Shown here in pieces: positions 54,681-64,000 of a DNA stretch of 64,000 nt. This stretch comes from Spirosoma profusum. GTDB lineage: Bacteria > Bacteroidota > Bacteroidia > Cytophagales > Spirosomataceae. The stretch is from the NCBI RefSeq assembly GCF_014699005.1, contig NZ_JACWZY010000016.1, forward strand, positions 62,001-126,000, read 5' to 3'. The position numbers and the translations under genes were made by a program. The notes beneath the pieces were generated by a model, which saw nothing but the letters and a program-made list of their open reading frames with translations, had not been told where the DNA came from and searched no databases. Numbering within the stretch: the stretch's first letter is position 1; each line of letters begins with the position of its first letter.

Positions 54681-55841
54681 TCAATTGGCCGCTCCGGCGT
54701 CAATCGTTTCAGAAGCGCGGCTGTGATTTGGTACGTTGCCGGAAAGACGCTCGTGGATTGGCCCCGGTTTGTGCTTCAGAAAACCGCCCCTGCCTTTGGC
54801 AAAAAAAGCTTTTATCTCCGCCACAATCGACAACGCAATTTCATCGGGCGTTTCGGCACCTAAATCCAGACCGATAGGAGCGTGAACCCGTGCCAATTGC
54901 ACTTCCGAGAACGTAAGGCCATCTTTTTCGAATTCAGCCTGCATTTTTTCGAAACGCTTTCCAGGGCCAAGCATCCCGATATAGGGCGTTTCAGTCGCCA
55001 GCAACGCCTGCAAGACGGCCCGGTCGTAATTGAAATTATGCGACATCAATACGGCAGCCGTTCGGTTGGTAATGGTCAATTTGTCGATCACTACGTCACG
55101 ATCAGAATAGAGTACGCAGGTGGCAACTGGAAAACGTTTGGGCGATAAATGGGCAATGCAGTCGTCGGTGACGGTCACCTGCCAGCCCAGTTCACGAGCG
55201 AGTTTAGCAACGGGTATTACGTCGTAGCCTGCGCCAAAAATAATCAGTTCAATGCCCGGGTCGATACGTTCGATAAAGATTTCAACGGTTCCCGAATTCA
55301 CCCAATACGTTTTTGTCAGCGGTTTCCCAACCTGAAAAACGTCCTGCATATCGTCGGCCAGCCAGTCGGGTAGGGGTTCGGCGGCTTCCGTTAGTAGAAA
55401 TCGATTTCCTGGCGTTAAGCCTTCATTATCACTTTTGAGCACCGTTGCCAGCGCCCGAACGTCGCGCTTGCTGGTGAACTCTTTCAGCAACGTAACGGGG
55501 TTTTCTGAACTTGTGGGATCAATGGGTTCGATTAATACGTCAATGATGCCGTTGCAGCCTAGCCCAACACCGAAACTGTTGGCACCATCGTCCATCGTGT
55601 CATACGTAACGACAATCGGCTGGCCGTCAAGCATGACCTGACGAGCTTTTCGCAACGCATCGCCTTCCAGACAGCCGCCACTGATAGCTCCTTCCCAGCG
55701 ACCGTCGTCGGTGATGAGCATACGGGCACCCGGCCGCCGGTACGACGACCCTTCGACCCATACAACGGTTGCCAGTGCAGCTTTCCGTTGCGTAAAGTCA
55801 ATCTGCTCAAAAACGTCGACAATGCGGCTAATTTCTTTCAT
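54681..55841 (-). CDS. XdhC/CoxI-family maturation factor
   Basis: 386 residues. The N-terminal XdhC/CoxI domain includes VWVEGSSYRRPGARML and GAISGGCLEGD; a C-terminal Rossmann domain starts with LIIFGAGYDVIPVAKLA. XdhC proteins bind the molybdenum cofactor, hold it while it is sulfurated and insert it into the target hydroxylase. Found between the iorB-like subunit gene and mocA, so it most likely matures the enzyme of this operon. A hairpin stands just before its start codon. Confidence 0.93.
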   Translation of the reverse strand: MKEISRIVDVFEQIDFTQRKAALATVVWVEGSSYRRPGARMLITDDGRWEGAISGGCLEGDALRKARQVMLDGQPIVVTYDTMDDGANSFGVGLGCNGIIDVLIEPIDPTSSENPVTLLKEFTSKRDVRALATVLKSDNEGLTPGNRFLLTEAAEPLPDWLADDMQDVFQVGKPLTKTYWVNSGTVEIFIERIDPGIELIIFGAGYDVIPVAKLARELGWQVTVTDDCIAHLSPKRFPVATCVLYSDRDVVIDKLTITNRTAAVLMSHNFNYDRAVLQALLATETPYIGMLGPGKRFEKMQAEFEKDGLTFSEVQLARVHAPIGLDLGAETPDEIALSIVAEIKAFFAKGRGGFLKHKPGPIHERLSGNVPNHSRASETIDAGAAN

Positions 55842-55849
55842 AATTCATG

Positions 55850-55902
55850 AATTTACGGGTTTGTAACGCGAACATCTTGTCCGCGTTACAAACCCGTAAA
55901 TT
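55850..55902. repeat. Perfect 21-bp hairpin between iorB-like and xdhC-like genes
   Basis: 55850-55870 pairs perfectly with 55882-55902 around an 11-base loop. On the minus strand it begins 6 bases after the iorB-like stop and ends 8 bases before the xdhC-like ATG, so it may set the expression ratio between enzyme and maturation factor. The TTTGTAACGCG core is like other dispersed hairpins here. Confidence 0.7.
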
Positions 55903-55908
55903 ATACAG

Positions 55909-58098
55909 TTACACTTTTTCTAAATCAAACGGTAGTCGACGGATGCGTTTGCCGGTGGCGGCAAAAACGGCATTGGCTAAAGCAGGAGCCAACGGCGGAA
56001 GTCCCGGCTCACCGACACCTTTGATCGTTGGTCCACCTTCGGCCAGAATGTGGACCTCGACCTTTGGCATTTCGTTGATACGTAGCATTCGGTTCGCGTC
56101 GAAGTTGGCTTGCTTGGCCTGCCCCTGCTCGAACGTAATACCATCTTTCGTTGCTGCCGTCAATGCCATCGCAATAGCCCCTTCGACCTGTGCTTTTACC
56201 GTGTCCGGATTGACTACCGTACCGAGGTCAATCACACAGTAGACCTTATCAACCGTAATACCTCCGGCGTTGTTTTTCGACACTTCGACTACCTGACCGG
56301 CCAGTCCCGCAAAAAACTCCCACTGAGCCACCCCCCGACCTTTTCCAGCGGGCAGCGGTTTATCCCAGTCCGAGACTTCTTTTAGCTTGGCGAGAACCCG
56401 TTTGGCATCAGTTTCTTTCGTGAGCATGCTTAACCGGAACGCCATCGAGTCTTGCCCGGCTTTGTGCGCCATTTCGTCCAGAAAACACTCGTGCGCAAAC
56501 GCTACCGTCGAACTAGTTACTGATCGCCAGTATGTTAGCGGAATGTGCATATCCGCGTGAACGTAGCGCGTGTTGAGGTTCGGAATTTCGTATTTCTGTT
56601 CGCCAGTGCCTTCCAGCATGGTACCGTCGGGCTTAGTTTTGTCGTATTTCTCCTCCATCGTCGCATCGATAGAAGGCGAAATAACTTTGTGCTGAAACGC
56701 AACAGCTTTTCCGTCGGCGGCAAGTGCCCCGCGCATGGCTGAGAACGTCATCGGGCGGAAGGGCCCAAGACGTGTATCGTCTTCGCGCGTCCAGACGACT
56801 TTGACGGGTTTGCCAATGGTTTTCGAGAGCAACGTAGCTTCCGTCGCAAAATCCTGCGCGAGCCGCCGACCGAATCCACCGCCGTTAAATAGTACGTGTA
56901 CCGTTACGTTGTCGGCTGGAATTTTCAGTGCTTTAGCTACCGCATCTTTCGTTAAATCGCCCCCTTGTGTTGATAGCCAGAGTTCGACTTTGCCATCGGG
57001 TTTGTAATAAGCCGTAGCGTTCATCGGCTCCATAGTCGAATGGCTGACGATAGGCGTTTCGTAAAAGGCTTCGAGTTTGGTTGGTGCATCGGCAAACGTT
57101 TTATCGAAATCACCAGCGTTATGGCCAACTACGCCCTCGTTTTTCGCTAGCTCGCGGAGTTGTTTTTCGTATTCGGCGGTGTTGAACGTATCGTGTTTCT
57201 GATGGTCCCACTTAACGGTCAGCGCTTTACGGCCTTTGTTGGCTGCCCAGTAATTGTCGGCAATTACGGCGACGCCTTCGTAGTGATTTTTCCCAACGAT
57301 ACGTTCCACTTTAACGACTTTCTGCACGCCTTTTACCTTCATGGCCGACGTAGCATCGAAACTGGCCAGCTTACTACCAATAACCGGGCAACGCTCGATG
57401 GATGCATACACCATACCGGGAACCTTGGCGTCGATACCAAACTGCGCCTGACCCGTTACCTTGGGCGGTACGTCGGGACGGGGTATCGATTTGCCCAGAA
57501 TCTTAAATTGAGTCGGATCTTTCAGTTTCGGCTCTTTTGGAACCGGGAGTTTGGCTGCCGTTTCAGCCAGTTGGCCATAGTTTAGTTTCCTGCCGCTCGG
57601 TTTATGGACAACGGTCGCATTTTCGGCGAAACATTCCTCAACCGGTACGTTCCATTGATCGCTGGCGGCTTTGATGAGCATTTCGCGAGCCGATGCACCG
57701 ACTTTGCGCATTTGCTTGTAGCCGCCCCGGATCGAACCGCTTCCACCCACCGCCTGCGACCACATTTCGCCAAACTTTTTTTCACCGCCGGTTTGTTTGA
57801 TAATGACTTTGTCAAGGGAGACTTCCAGTTCTTCGGCAATGAGTGCCGGAACCGACTGATACGTTCCCTGCCCAATTTCAGGACGAGGGTTCATCAACGT
57901 AATACGTCCCGTTTTCTCGATCAGTACGTAAGGTGTTAGTTCAACCGTTTCGGGAAGAGCGCTGAGATTCAGAACGGGACTGGCCAGAATCTCGGTCGAT
58001 GGAAAACCCAGCGCCAACGTAGTACTGGTCAGGCCGATTGTTTTCAGGAAATCCCGACGCGTCGTTTTTTCGGTATTCTGAGTAGGTTTTTGGCTCAT
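55909..58098 (-). CDS. Molybdenum hydroxylase large subunit (IorB-like)
   Basis: 729 residues. Tat signal ([21 protein letters not shown]), so it is exported folded with cofactor. Molybdopterin-binding motifs include [13 protein letters not shown] and the C-terminal [13 protein letters not shown] with the catalytic Glu. This is the isoquinoline 1-oxidoreductase beta-type group, which hydroxylates N-heterocycles or oxidises aldehydes in the periplasm. It pairs with the 2Fe-2S subunit encoded just upstream (4-base ATGA overlap). No FAD subunit gene is present, which is normal for this two-subunit type; electrons probably go to a cytochrome. Substrate unknown. Confidence 0.92.
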   Translation of the reverse strand: MSQKPTQNTEKTTRRDFLKTIGLTSTTLALGFPSTEILASPVLNLSALPETVELTPYVLIEKTGRITLMNPRPEIGQGTYQSVPALIAEELEVSLDKVIIKQTGGEKKFGEMWSQAVGGSGSIRGGYKQMRKVGASAREMLIKAASDQWNVPVEECFAENATVVHKPSGRKLNYGQLAETAAKLPVPKEPKLKDPTQFKILGKSIPRPDVPPKVTGQAQFGIDAKVPGMVYASIERCPVIGSKLASFDATSAMKVKGVQKVVKVERIVGKNHYEGVAVIADNYWAANKGRKALTVKWDHQKHDTFNTAEYEKQLRELAKNEGVVGHNAGDFDKTFADAPTKLEAFYETPIVSHSTMEPMNATAYYKPDGKVELWLSTQGGDLTKDAVAKALKIPADNVTVHVLFNGGGFGRRLAQDFATEATLLSKTIGKPVKVVWTREDDTRLGPFRPMTFSAMRGALAADGKAVAFQHKVISPSIDATMEEKYDKTKPDGTMLEGTGEQKYEIPNLNTRYVHADMHIPLTYWRSVTSSTVAFAHECFLDEMAHKAGQDSMAFRLSMLTKETDAKRVLAKLKEVSDWDKPLPAGKGRGVAQWEFFAGLAGQVVEVSKNNAGGITVDKVYCVIDLGTVVNPDTVKAQVEGAIAMALTAATKDGITFEQGQAKQANFDANRMLRINEMPKVEVHILAEGGPTIKGVGEPGLPPLAPALANAVFAATGKRIRRLPFDLEKV

Positions 58099-58601
58099 CG
58101 CTTACCGATTTTAGGTGTGGTTTTAGGCACTTTAGGCGCGGTTGACATCTCGGAAGCGGCCGTATGGATGGCCTGACGGATTCGATTGTACGTGCCACAG
58201 CGGCAAATATTTCCCTGCATGGCGGTATCAATATCTTCGTCAGTCGGTTTTGGTGTTTGCTTTAGCAACGCTACTGCTGACATAATCTGGCCGGACTGGC
58301 AATACCCACATTGCGGAACCTGGTGCTCAATCCAGGCTTTCTGAATGGGGTGATCGCCGTTTTTCGAAATGCCTTCGATGGTCGTAATCTTCTGACCAGC
58401 CACTGCCGATACCGGAATGCTGCAAGAGCGCGTGGGCGTACCCGCCAGATGAACTGTACAGGCTCCGCATTGTGCGATACCACAGCCGAATTTGGTGCCG
58501 GTCAGGCCCACTACGTCGCGAATGGCCCAAAGCAAGGGCATGTCAGGATCAACGTCCAGGGCGTGTGACTGGTTGTTGATGGTCAATTTTATAGCTGCCA
58601 T
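58095..58601 (-). CDS. Two-[2Fe-2S] subunit of the molybdenum hydroxylase (IorA-like)
   Basis: 168 residues. The plant-type ferredoxin cluster is bound by [12 protein letters not shown] with a further Cys in TRSC, and the second cluster by CGYCQSGQ and CRCGTYNRI. These eight cysteines are the hallmark of the small subunit of xanthine-dehydrogenase-type enzymes. It carries electrons from the molybdenum site. No signal of its own, so it is probably co-exported with the Tat-bearing large subunit. First gene of the operon with the large subunit, xdhC and mocA. A short tail ([13 protein letters not shown]) extends beyond the usual end. Confidence 0.94.
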   Translation of the reverse strand: MAAIKLTINNQSHALDVDPDMPLLWAIRDVVGLTGTKFGCGIAQCGACTVHLAGTPTRSCSIPVSAVAGQKITTIEGISKNGDHPIQKAWIEHQVPQCGYCQSGQIMSAVALLKQTPKPTDEDIDTAMQGNICRCGTYNRIRQAIHTAASEMSTAPKVPKTTPKIGKR

Positions 58602-58684
58602 AGGTTTAAAGAAGAATAGCCAAGTTACGAAATTTAGTATGTACCTGTTTATCTTTTACATGGACGGCTTTGGGGTTTGTTTCG

Positions 58685-58778
58685 TTTTTTGTCATGCTGA
58701 GGAATGAAGCATCTTAAGGCTTCATAACAAATGGGTATGGAAACTTCAAAATGCTTCGTTCCTCAGCATGACAAAAAA
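58685..58778. repeat. Dispersed hairpin, TGTCATGCTGAGGAATGAAGCAT family
   Basis: 58685-58712 pairs with 58751-58778 over 28 bases with one mismatch. Same family as 10775, 34011 and 43997. It lies between the esterase gene end and the operon start on the same strand. Confidence 0.75.
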
Positions 58779-58795
58779 AGTATGACAAAAATTAC

Positions 58796-59971
58796 CTATT
58801 TGAACAGCATCGGTACGTATTCATTCAGGTACTGCCGCCAGTTGATCCAGGTGTGGCCGCCGGACGTTTCTTTGTACTGGTATTTAATCTGATGCTTGTC
58901 GAGCAGGGCCAGCGTTTTTTTGTTGGCATCCATGACAAAATCGTCTTTGCCGATACCAACCCAGAATACCTTCTTGCCTTTGTTGAAATTGGGATCGTTG
59001 AGGGCCTTGGCGTATTTGGTTTCGGCTTCATCGATTGTGTTACCGAAAAATCCCGAACTGAAAACGCCAACGTAATTGAATAATTCGGGCCGGGACAACG
59101 TAACGTCCAGTGTCTGAAATCCGCCCATGCTGAGGCCGGCCAGCGCCCGATTTTCAGGGGCCGTATTCACCCGATACGTTTTTTCGACCAGCGGCATAAT
59201 GTCTTTCAGCAGCTCGTCAGCAAACAGCGCCCGCATGCTGCTCATTCGTTGCATCATATCGGGGCTATCTGTAGGGCGGGCAGGCATACTTCCATTCGGC
59301 ATCACCACAATCATGGGTTTGGCTTTTCCGGCAGCCAGCAAATTATCAACGATGAAACCAGCCCGACCGATGGAATTCCAGCCTGTATCGTCATCGCCAC
59401 CACCGTGCAGCAGATAAAAAACAGGATATTTTCCTTTTCCAGCTTCATAGCCAGGGGGCGTGTAGACGTGCATTCGGCGCATCATGCCCAACGTATTGGA
59501 CGAATACCAAACCTCGCGCACTTCACCATGCGGCACGGCTTTATTGTCCTGAAAAGCCGTTTCGGAACCTGGCACTACCAGTACATTCTCTAAACTTGCA
59601 ATACCCTGTTTAATGACCGCATTTTTAGGGTCTATCGTTCGTACACCATCAACTATCAACGTATAGGTGTAATAATCAGGCGTTAACGGGCCGATAGCCG
59701 CCGACCAGACACCTTGCTCGTTTTTGTTCAGATTGACGGGTTTTGCACCGTTCAGAAAATCGCCCGCAACGATTACTTCGCTGGCTTTTGGGGCGTAAAT
59801 CTGAATAAGAACACGTTTGTCGGCCAGTACGTTAGGCGATTTCAACGTATCGTTTGGCGTTGGTGTCCGCTGTGGTGCCTGCGCCAGGACGGAGGGCGCA
59901 TACAGGCACGTACCAGCGAATAAAGTAAGTCCAGTTATTCCTGCGATCAGGTTTTGCTTAGAAAGATGCAT
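58796..59971 (-). CDS. Exported esterase with N-terminal E-set domain, paralog 1
   Basis: 391 residues. N-terminal signal sequence ([23 protein letters not shown]), a CBM48/E-set-like beta domain ([20 protein letters not shown]), then an esterase-D/feruloyl-esterase-like alpha/beta hydrolase: [23 protein letters not shown], nucleophile Ser281 in GLSMGG, Asp in GIGKDDFV and His in GGHTW. Homologs release ferulic or acetyl groups from plant polysaccharides, or cleave other esters. Tandem with a paralog 46 bases upstream. Probably extracytoplasmic carbohydrate esterase; substrate inferred. Confidence 0.9.
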   Translation of the reverse strand: MHLSKQNLIAGITGLTLFAGTCLYAPSVLAQAPQRTPTPNDTLKSPNVLADKRVLIQIYAPKASEVIVAGDFLNGAKPVNLNKNEQGVWSAAIGPLTPDYYTYTLIVDGVRTIDPKNAVIKQGIASLENVLVVPGSETAFQDNKAVPHGEVREVWYSSNTLGMMRRMHVYTPPGYEAGKGKYPVFYLLHGGGDDDTGWNSIGRAGFIVDNLLAAGKAKPMIVVMPNGSMPARPTDSPDMMQRMSSMRALFADELLKDIMPLVEKTYRVNTAPENRALAGLSMGGFQTLDVTLSRPELFNYVGVFSSGFFGNTIDEAETKYAKALNDPNFNKGKKVFWVGIGKDDFVMDANKKTLALLDKHQIKYQYKETSGGHTWINWRQYLNEYVPMLFK

Positions 59972-60017
59972 GCTACGTAGTTAGTTAACCGTTAGTAAAT
60001 AATTCTAGTCGAACGTA

Positions 60018-61208
60018 TCACTTTTTCTGCCACAGACCAGGCAGAAGTTTATAGTAAAGTAAGTGTCGCCAGGTACCCCAGTCGTGAGCACCATCGCCAC
60101 CGACGTAGTACTCGTGCCTGATGTTGTGTTTCTGTAAGGCTTCGTGCAGCGCAATGACTCGTTTGCCGATGGGTGCGTCAGCTTCGTGTGTGCCCTGTCC
60201 CACCAGTAAATAATCGACTTTTTGATTGGCTTGCGGGTCGTTCAGGAACGTAGCGCTGACCGTTTCGGTGTTTGGATCGCCCGCGCTCAGGACGCCGAAC
60301 GAAGTGAACAAATCCAGGTTTTTCAGTCCAACAAACTGAGTGTGACGTCCGCCCATACTCAGGCCAGCCAGCGCGCGTCCTTTCCGGTCGGCGCGTGTGC
60401 TGTATGTTTTATCGACGAAGGGAATAATTTGTTTCTTCAATTCCTCTTCAAAAAGCGGAAACGTTTTTTCGGTATGATTTGGATCGCTGCGGTGAACAAC
60501 CTGATTATTAGGCATGGCAATCAGCATTGGCACCATTTTTCCTTCGGCGATAAGGTTGTCGGCGATGAAATTAGCGCGCCCATCGAGTGCCCAGCCCGAA
60601 GCCAGTTCGCCACTACCACCGACCAGATAAAGCACTGGATATTTCTGTCTCGGCGAATAGCCGGGTGGTGTGTACACGTACATTTCCCGCTCACCTTTCA
60701 GTACGTCGGAGTGATAAATGTGGCGGGTCACGGCACCATGCGGCACTGGTTTGGCATCATAATAAGCAGGCCCATCGCCCGAAATCACCAGATTGCTATA
60801 GCCCGGCTGGTCGTTAAAACCCGTCAACGTATTATTCGGGTCGGGAACCATGACGCCGTCGACGATGAATTTATAGACGTAAATATCCGGTTTGATCGGG
60901 CCAACTGTTAGCGACCATAGGCTGTCGTTATCTTTCTGGAAAGGAATCGGACTTTTAGCCGACAATGCCAGCAACATGGGACTACCTGCCAGCATTACCT
61001 GTTTGGCATCGCGGGATTTCAAACGAAAAGTTACTGTGTGATCATCACGAACTTCGGGTGAGATGAGGTTGGCACCGTAAGGTACTAGATTCTGGGTATT
61101 TTTCTGCGGGTTCCAGTCCAGATTTACGTGCGCCTGTTGCGCCTGTACCCACTGATTGCCAGCTAATAAACACAGGGTTAAGAGGCTATTTATACGGCTA
61201 AAAGTCAT
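60018..61208 (-). CDS. Exported esterase with N-terminal E-set domain, paralog 2
   Basis: 396 residues, same domain order as the gene at 58796: signal peptide (INSLLTLCLLAGNQWVQAQ), E-set-like domain (VTFRLKSRDAKQVMLAGSPM), esterase domain with YVYTPPGYS, nucleophile Ser284 in GLSMGG, and His in GGDGAHDWGTW. First gene of the pair. Divergence between the two suggests different substrates rather than recent copying. No polysaccharide lyase or glycosidase is adjacent, although a sulfatase gene lies further upstream. Confidence 0.9.
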   Translation of the reverse strand: MTFSRINSLLTLCLLAGNQWVQAQQAHVNLDWNPQKNTQNLVPYGANLISPEVRDDHTVTFRLKSRDAKQVMLAGSPMLLALSAKSPIPFQKDNDSLWSLTVGPIKPDIYVYKFIVDGVMVPDPNNTLTGFNDQPGYSNLVISGDGPAYYDAKPVPHGAVTRHIYHSDVLKGEREMYVYTPPGYSPRQKYPVLYLVGGSGELASGWALDGRANFIADNLIAEGKMVPMLIAMPNNQVVHRSDPNHTEKTFPLFEEELKKQIIPFVDKTYSTRADRKGRALAGLSMGGRHTQFVGLKNLDLFTSFGVLSAGDPNTETVSATFLNDPQANQKVDYLLVGQGTHEADAPIGKRVIALHEALQKHNIRHEYYVGGDGAHDWGTWRHLLYYKLLPGLWQKK

Positions 61209-61307
61209 TACGTTAACAAGTAAATTCTATGAACGTAAAGACGTATTTTCAGCAAATGTACTCGCCAACGTAGCGTATTTTTTTGTCGGAATAATCACAC
61301 CAGAAAC

Positions 61308-62978
61308 CTACCCGATACCATATTTCCGGCGACGTAGTACCTGCCAAATTAGTCCCGTTATGCCGACCAGCAGTAGTGGCCCAAGCAGATTGAGTAGTTG
61401 CCAGCCAGTTCTGTTGGCGTCGACGCGAATTTTGTCGAGCGGACGTAACGTAACGGTACGTGAACGAGCGGCAATCACGCCTTTTGGATCGACCAGATAA
61501 TCGATGGCATTCAGCACAAAATCTTTGTTGGCGAAGGTGTTACGTGTATAACGGTCGAAGCCTAGCGGGTAAGGTGTGTTACGTTTATAATCGACATCGT
61601 TAATCACCAGATCACCGTCGGAGCAGACGAGTACCCGCGAGAAATCGCCACTTGCTTTGAAGCCAGCGGCTCGTGTATCGCCAGGCAGAATGCGGTTTGC
61701 GTAGATCGACTGAAATTTTCCTTCGAGCAAACAGCTCACGATATGTACTCCACCATCGTAGGTTTTAGGATCGGGCTGTTGCCGGGCTTCGTTGTAGGAA
61801 ATCAGGGCGGGTGTTTTTAGGATTTTGGTATACTGCGACGTAAGAAGTATGGGTATTTTCGCAATACCCGAAGCCCGAACTGTATCCAACGTACTGACAA
61901 ATCGGCCCAGCACCATATCGAGGTTGCGAACGATGGGATTACCGCTGGTGCCGAAATTATTCAGCAACGGATAAAATCGCCACGGAACCAGTTGGATGTT
62001 AGGCTTATCACCCATATTACCAACATTCATCGGAATCTGGGCGCAATACAAATCTTTCACTACGTCGCGATTGATACGTATGCCCCAATGGAAAAATAAA
62101 TCGTCAAGATTCAGGTTTAGTGGCTGTGCATACGTCCCTGCTGTACTGACCGAATCGACGCGCTGTCCATCGGTGAAAAACAGGGCTCGTCCTCCGTTCA
62201 CTACATATTGGTCTAGCTTAAACAGGTCATCGTCGGAGAATGGCGTGTCGGGTTTCAGCACAAGAAGTGCGTCGATCCCAGCGATGGGGCCGGGTTTGGT
62301 CATATCGACAAAAAACAGGTCGTAATTCTGCTGCACTGACGCCAGCAAATCGGCAAATCGTGATGGAGGCACCTGTGTGTGTCCGTAAAGAAGCCCGACG
62401 CGTCGTCGGTTTTCTTTTGTCTGCGTTAGTTGTCGAATGGTCGATGCCAATTCAAACTCAACACCTTCATAGGACTGGTTTAACTGCTCTTCTTTCGTGT
62501 CTGTCTTGTTTCCTTTCAACAGCAAAACCGCCGATTCTTTTCCCTGATACGATACGATGGCACCCGGAAATACCAGCTTTTCAGTACGTTTACCGCCTTC
62601 GTTGGCAACGAGATTGGTGGGCAATAAGCCACGTTGCTGCAACTTATCAATCAACTTCGCTTTGGCGTCGGGATTGGTAATTACGTCGGGATTAATGAAA
62701 CGATACGTAATGGTTTGGTCGGCGCGGGCCTGAAATTCGTCTAGTGTTTCGCGGACGGCGTTTTCCAGTCGTTTGAAAGCGGGAGGAAGATCGCCCGTCA
62801 GATAGATGTCTATGTGGATATCGTCCGGCAAATTCGTTAGAAGTGTCTGTGTTGCTTCGGAGAGCGTATAGCGTTTTTCCTGCGTCAGATCGAGACGGAA
62901 AAACACAAAAGCCGATAAAACGTTGACTGCGATTAAGGCGGCAATCACAATGAACGTAGAGAGAAACGCGGATTTCAT
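61308..62978 (-). CDS. gldG: Gliding-motility ABC-type component GldG
   Basis: 556 residues with a membrane helix at each end (FLSTFIVIAALIAVNVLSAF and LLGPLLLVGITGLIWQVL). Body includes RLDLTQEKRYTLSEATQTLL, INPDVI and PSRFADLLASVQQNYD, the GldG pattern of the ABC_transp_aux type. GldG works with GldF and the ATPase GldA in gliding-linked transport of Bacteroidota. GldF is normally the neighbour; here neither side encodes it, so the gene is separated from its partner. Ends in RRRKYGIG on the cytoplasmic side. Confidence 0.9.
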   Translation of the reverse strand: MKSAFLSTFIVIAALIAVNVLSAFVFFRLDLTQEKRYTLSEATQTLLTNLPDDIHIDIYLTGDLPPAFKRLENAVRETLDEFQARADQTITYRFINPDVITNPDAKAKLIDKLQQRGLLPTNLVANEGGKRTEKLVFPGAIVSYQGKESAVLLLKGNKTDTKEEQLNQSYEGVEFELASTIRQLTQTKENRRRVGLLYGHTQVPPSRFADLLASVQQNYDLFFVDMTKPGPIAGIDALLVLKPDTPFSDDDLFKLDQYVVNGGRALFFTDGQRVDSVSTAGTYAQPLNLNLDDLFFHWGIRINRDVVKDLYCAQIPMNVGNMGDKPNIQLVPWRFYPLLNNFGTSGNPIVRNLDMVLGRFVSTLDTVRASGIAKIPILLTSQYTKILKTPALISYNEARQQPDPKTYDGGVHIVSCLLEGKFQSIYANRILPGDTRAAGFKASGDFSRVLVCSDGDLVINDVDYKRNTPYPLGFDRYTRNTFANKDFVLNAIDYLVDPKGVIAARSRTVTLRPLDKIRVDANRTGWQLLNLLGPLLLVGITGLIWQVLRRRKYGIG

Positions 62979-63144
62979 ACCGAACTATAACGAATAACGG
63001 TGCCGCAAATGTCTGGTAATTTTTTCGTTATGCAGATTTGATTGCGAAAACAGCCTTTTTTGCTACGTAACGTACTGATTTCGTTATACCTATTGCGTAT
63101 ACCTGCTACTACAAAATCACTACGTTACCTTAACCCACTACATA

Positions 63145-64000
63145 TCAATAATTGCCTTTGTAACGATGGTCGTTACGTTTCTGCCGGATGGGGTGTAGTG
63201 GGATCTGCAAGCCGTTTGTCGATTCGAGCCAGTCGAAAACCTGGTTGCGGAGGTCTTTAGCGATTTCCTGATGCTCTTTGCTACGTATCAGATTGTTCAC
63301 TTCCTGCGGGTCGTTCTGTAAGTCGTAAAGCTCGTTGGCATCCCAAACGCCGTGATTGAAAATGTATTTGTAACGACTCGTTCGGACACCAAACATAGTA
63401 GGCGTTTGCGGAAAATCGGCTTCCCAATAATACTCGTAAAAGGCCCGGTCGCGCCAGGTGCGGTACGGCGTCCCGTTTTTTTCGCCTTTCAGGATGGGCA
63501 AAAATGAATTTCCCTGCATTTGAGTCGGCTTGGGCAGACCAGCATACGCCAGAAAAGTCGGTGCCAGATCGACGTTTTGGATAACCTGCTGAACTTTAGT
63601 GCCTCCTTTCACTACCGCCGGGCAACGTACCAGCAACGGCACCCGCATCGATTCTTCGTACATGTGTCGTTTATCAATCAGGCCACGTTCCCCAAAACTG
63701 AAGCCGTTATCGCCCATGTACACGACCATTGTGTTTTCTAATTGCCCATTTTCTTCCAGCCACTTCAATACGCGTCCTACACTATCATCGACGCCGAGCA
63801 GGGTTTCGCAGTACTGCCGGTAGAAATCGTTGAAGTTGATGGTTCCATGATACAGATAATCGACGCCGTGCCAGCTATATCGTTGCTGTTTTACCCAGTT
63901 GGGCATATCGGCCATGTTGACTTTCAGGTTCGGGCCGGGAGTGGATTTGGATTCGCCCGGCGTGGATTCGCCCCAGACTTTACTTGTATCGCTGGCTGTC
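63145..64000 (-). CDS. Sulfatase, C-terminal half (N-terminus outside window)
   Basis: At least 284 residues visible; the frame stays open to the window edge, so the gene begins beyond 64000. YMGDNGFSFGERGL and EESMRVPLLVRCPAVVKGG are typical of the S1 sulfatase family, and LAPTFLAYAGLPKPTQMQG is the usual C-terminal subdomain start. The catalytic Cys/Ser-x-Pro-x-Arg motif lies upstream of the visible part. Removes sulfate esters from polysaccharides or other organic sulfates, probably in the periplasm. On the same strand as gldG, 166 bases apart. Confidence 0.9.
   Translation of the reverse strand, partial: TASDTSKVWGESTPGESKSTPGPNLKVNMADMPNWVKQQRYSWHGVDYLYHGTINFNDFYRQYCETLLGVDDSVGRVLKWLEENGQLENTMVVYMGDNGFSFGERGLIDKRHMYEESMRVPLLVRCPAVVKGGTKVQQVIQNVDLAPTFLAYAGLPKPTQMQGNSFLPILKGEKNGTPYRTWRDRAFYEYYWEADFPQTPTMFGVRTSRYKYIFNHGVWDANELYDLQNDPQEVNNLIRSKEHQEIAKDLRNQVFDWLESTNGLQIPLHPIRQKRNDHRYKGNY

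Noticed and set aside
1..64000. tRNA, rRNA or insertion-sequence genes
   Set aside because: No cloverleaf-like or rRNA-like sequence and no transposase-like protein was recognised on either strand.

Overview
The window reads as chromosome of a Bacteroidota bacterium, most likely order Cytophagales and close to Spirosoma. The support is a SusC/SusD pair, a GldG gliding protein, several large secreted multi-domain surface proteins, DUF4301 and DUF4397 proteins, a cysteine-rich Rrf2 regulator and a Bacteroidota-type -7 box (TATATTTG) in front of a tetR gene. I see no rRNA, tRNA, CRISPR array, phage gene or transposase gene. Genus level is an inference from protein style, not a search result.

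Layout. 1-8132: the end of a beta-helix/Ig surface protein, priA, and a large SdrD-B-type surface protein. 8133-8709: a gene-free stretch holding two inverted-repeat elements. 8710-14379: a YpdA-type flavin reductase, two exported RraA-fold proteins divergent from an exported mandelate-racemase-like dehydratase, and an SDR epimerase. 14643-24313: three tandem secreted metzincin (M43-like) proteases with fibronectin-III arrays. 24550-28041: NagX-like acyltransferase, SDR, small lipoprotein, dienelactone hydrolase. 28405-33955: susC-susD-DUF4397 outer-membrane uptake operon. 34122-42371: a metallophosphoesterase and a tetR-tolC-mfp-RND efflux operon, with a clear operator over the tetR promoter. 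42615-54676: housekeeping (mpl, LOG, APC permease, crcB, M14 peptidase, rrf2, DUF4301, HAD, omega-amidase, def, ruvX). 54086-58601: a two-subunit molybdenum hydroxylase with its maturation proteins XdhC and MocA. 58796-64000: two paralogous exported esterases, gldG and part of a sulfatase.

Four signals stand out. (1) The pentamer TACGT/ACGTA is strongly over-represented in coding and non-coding DNA and seems to steer codon choice (Leu-Arg as CTA CGT). (2) Four secreted proteins of two different architectures end in the same 66-residue module, always exactly 66 codons before the stop: a candidate C-terminal sorting or anchoring domain. (3) An exported dehydratase sits beside two exported RraA-fold aldolase-like proteins, which suggests a sugar-acid pathway outside the cytoplasm. 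(4) Most intergenic gaps carry long, nearly perfect hairpins of a few dispersed families, some inside operons and one ending just before the susD start codon.
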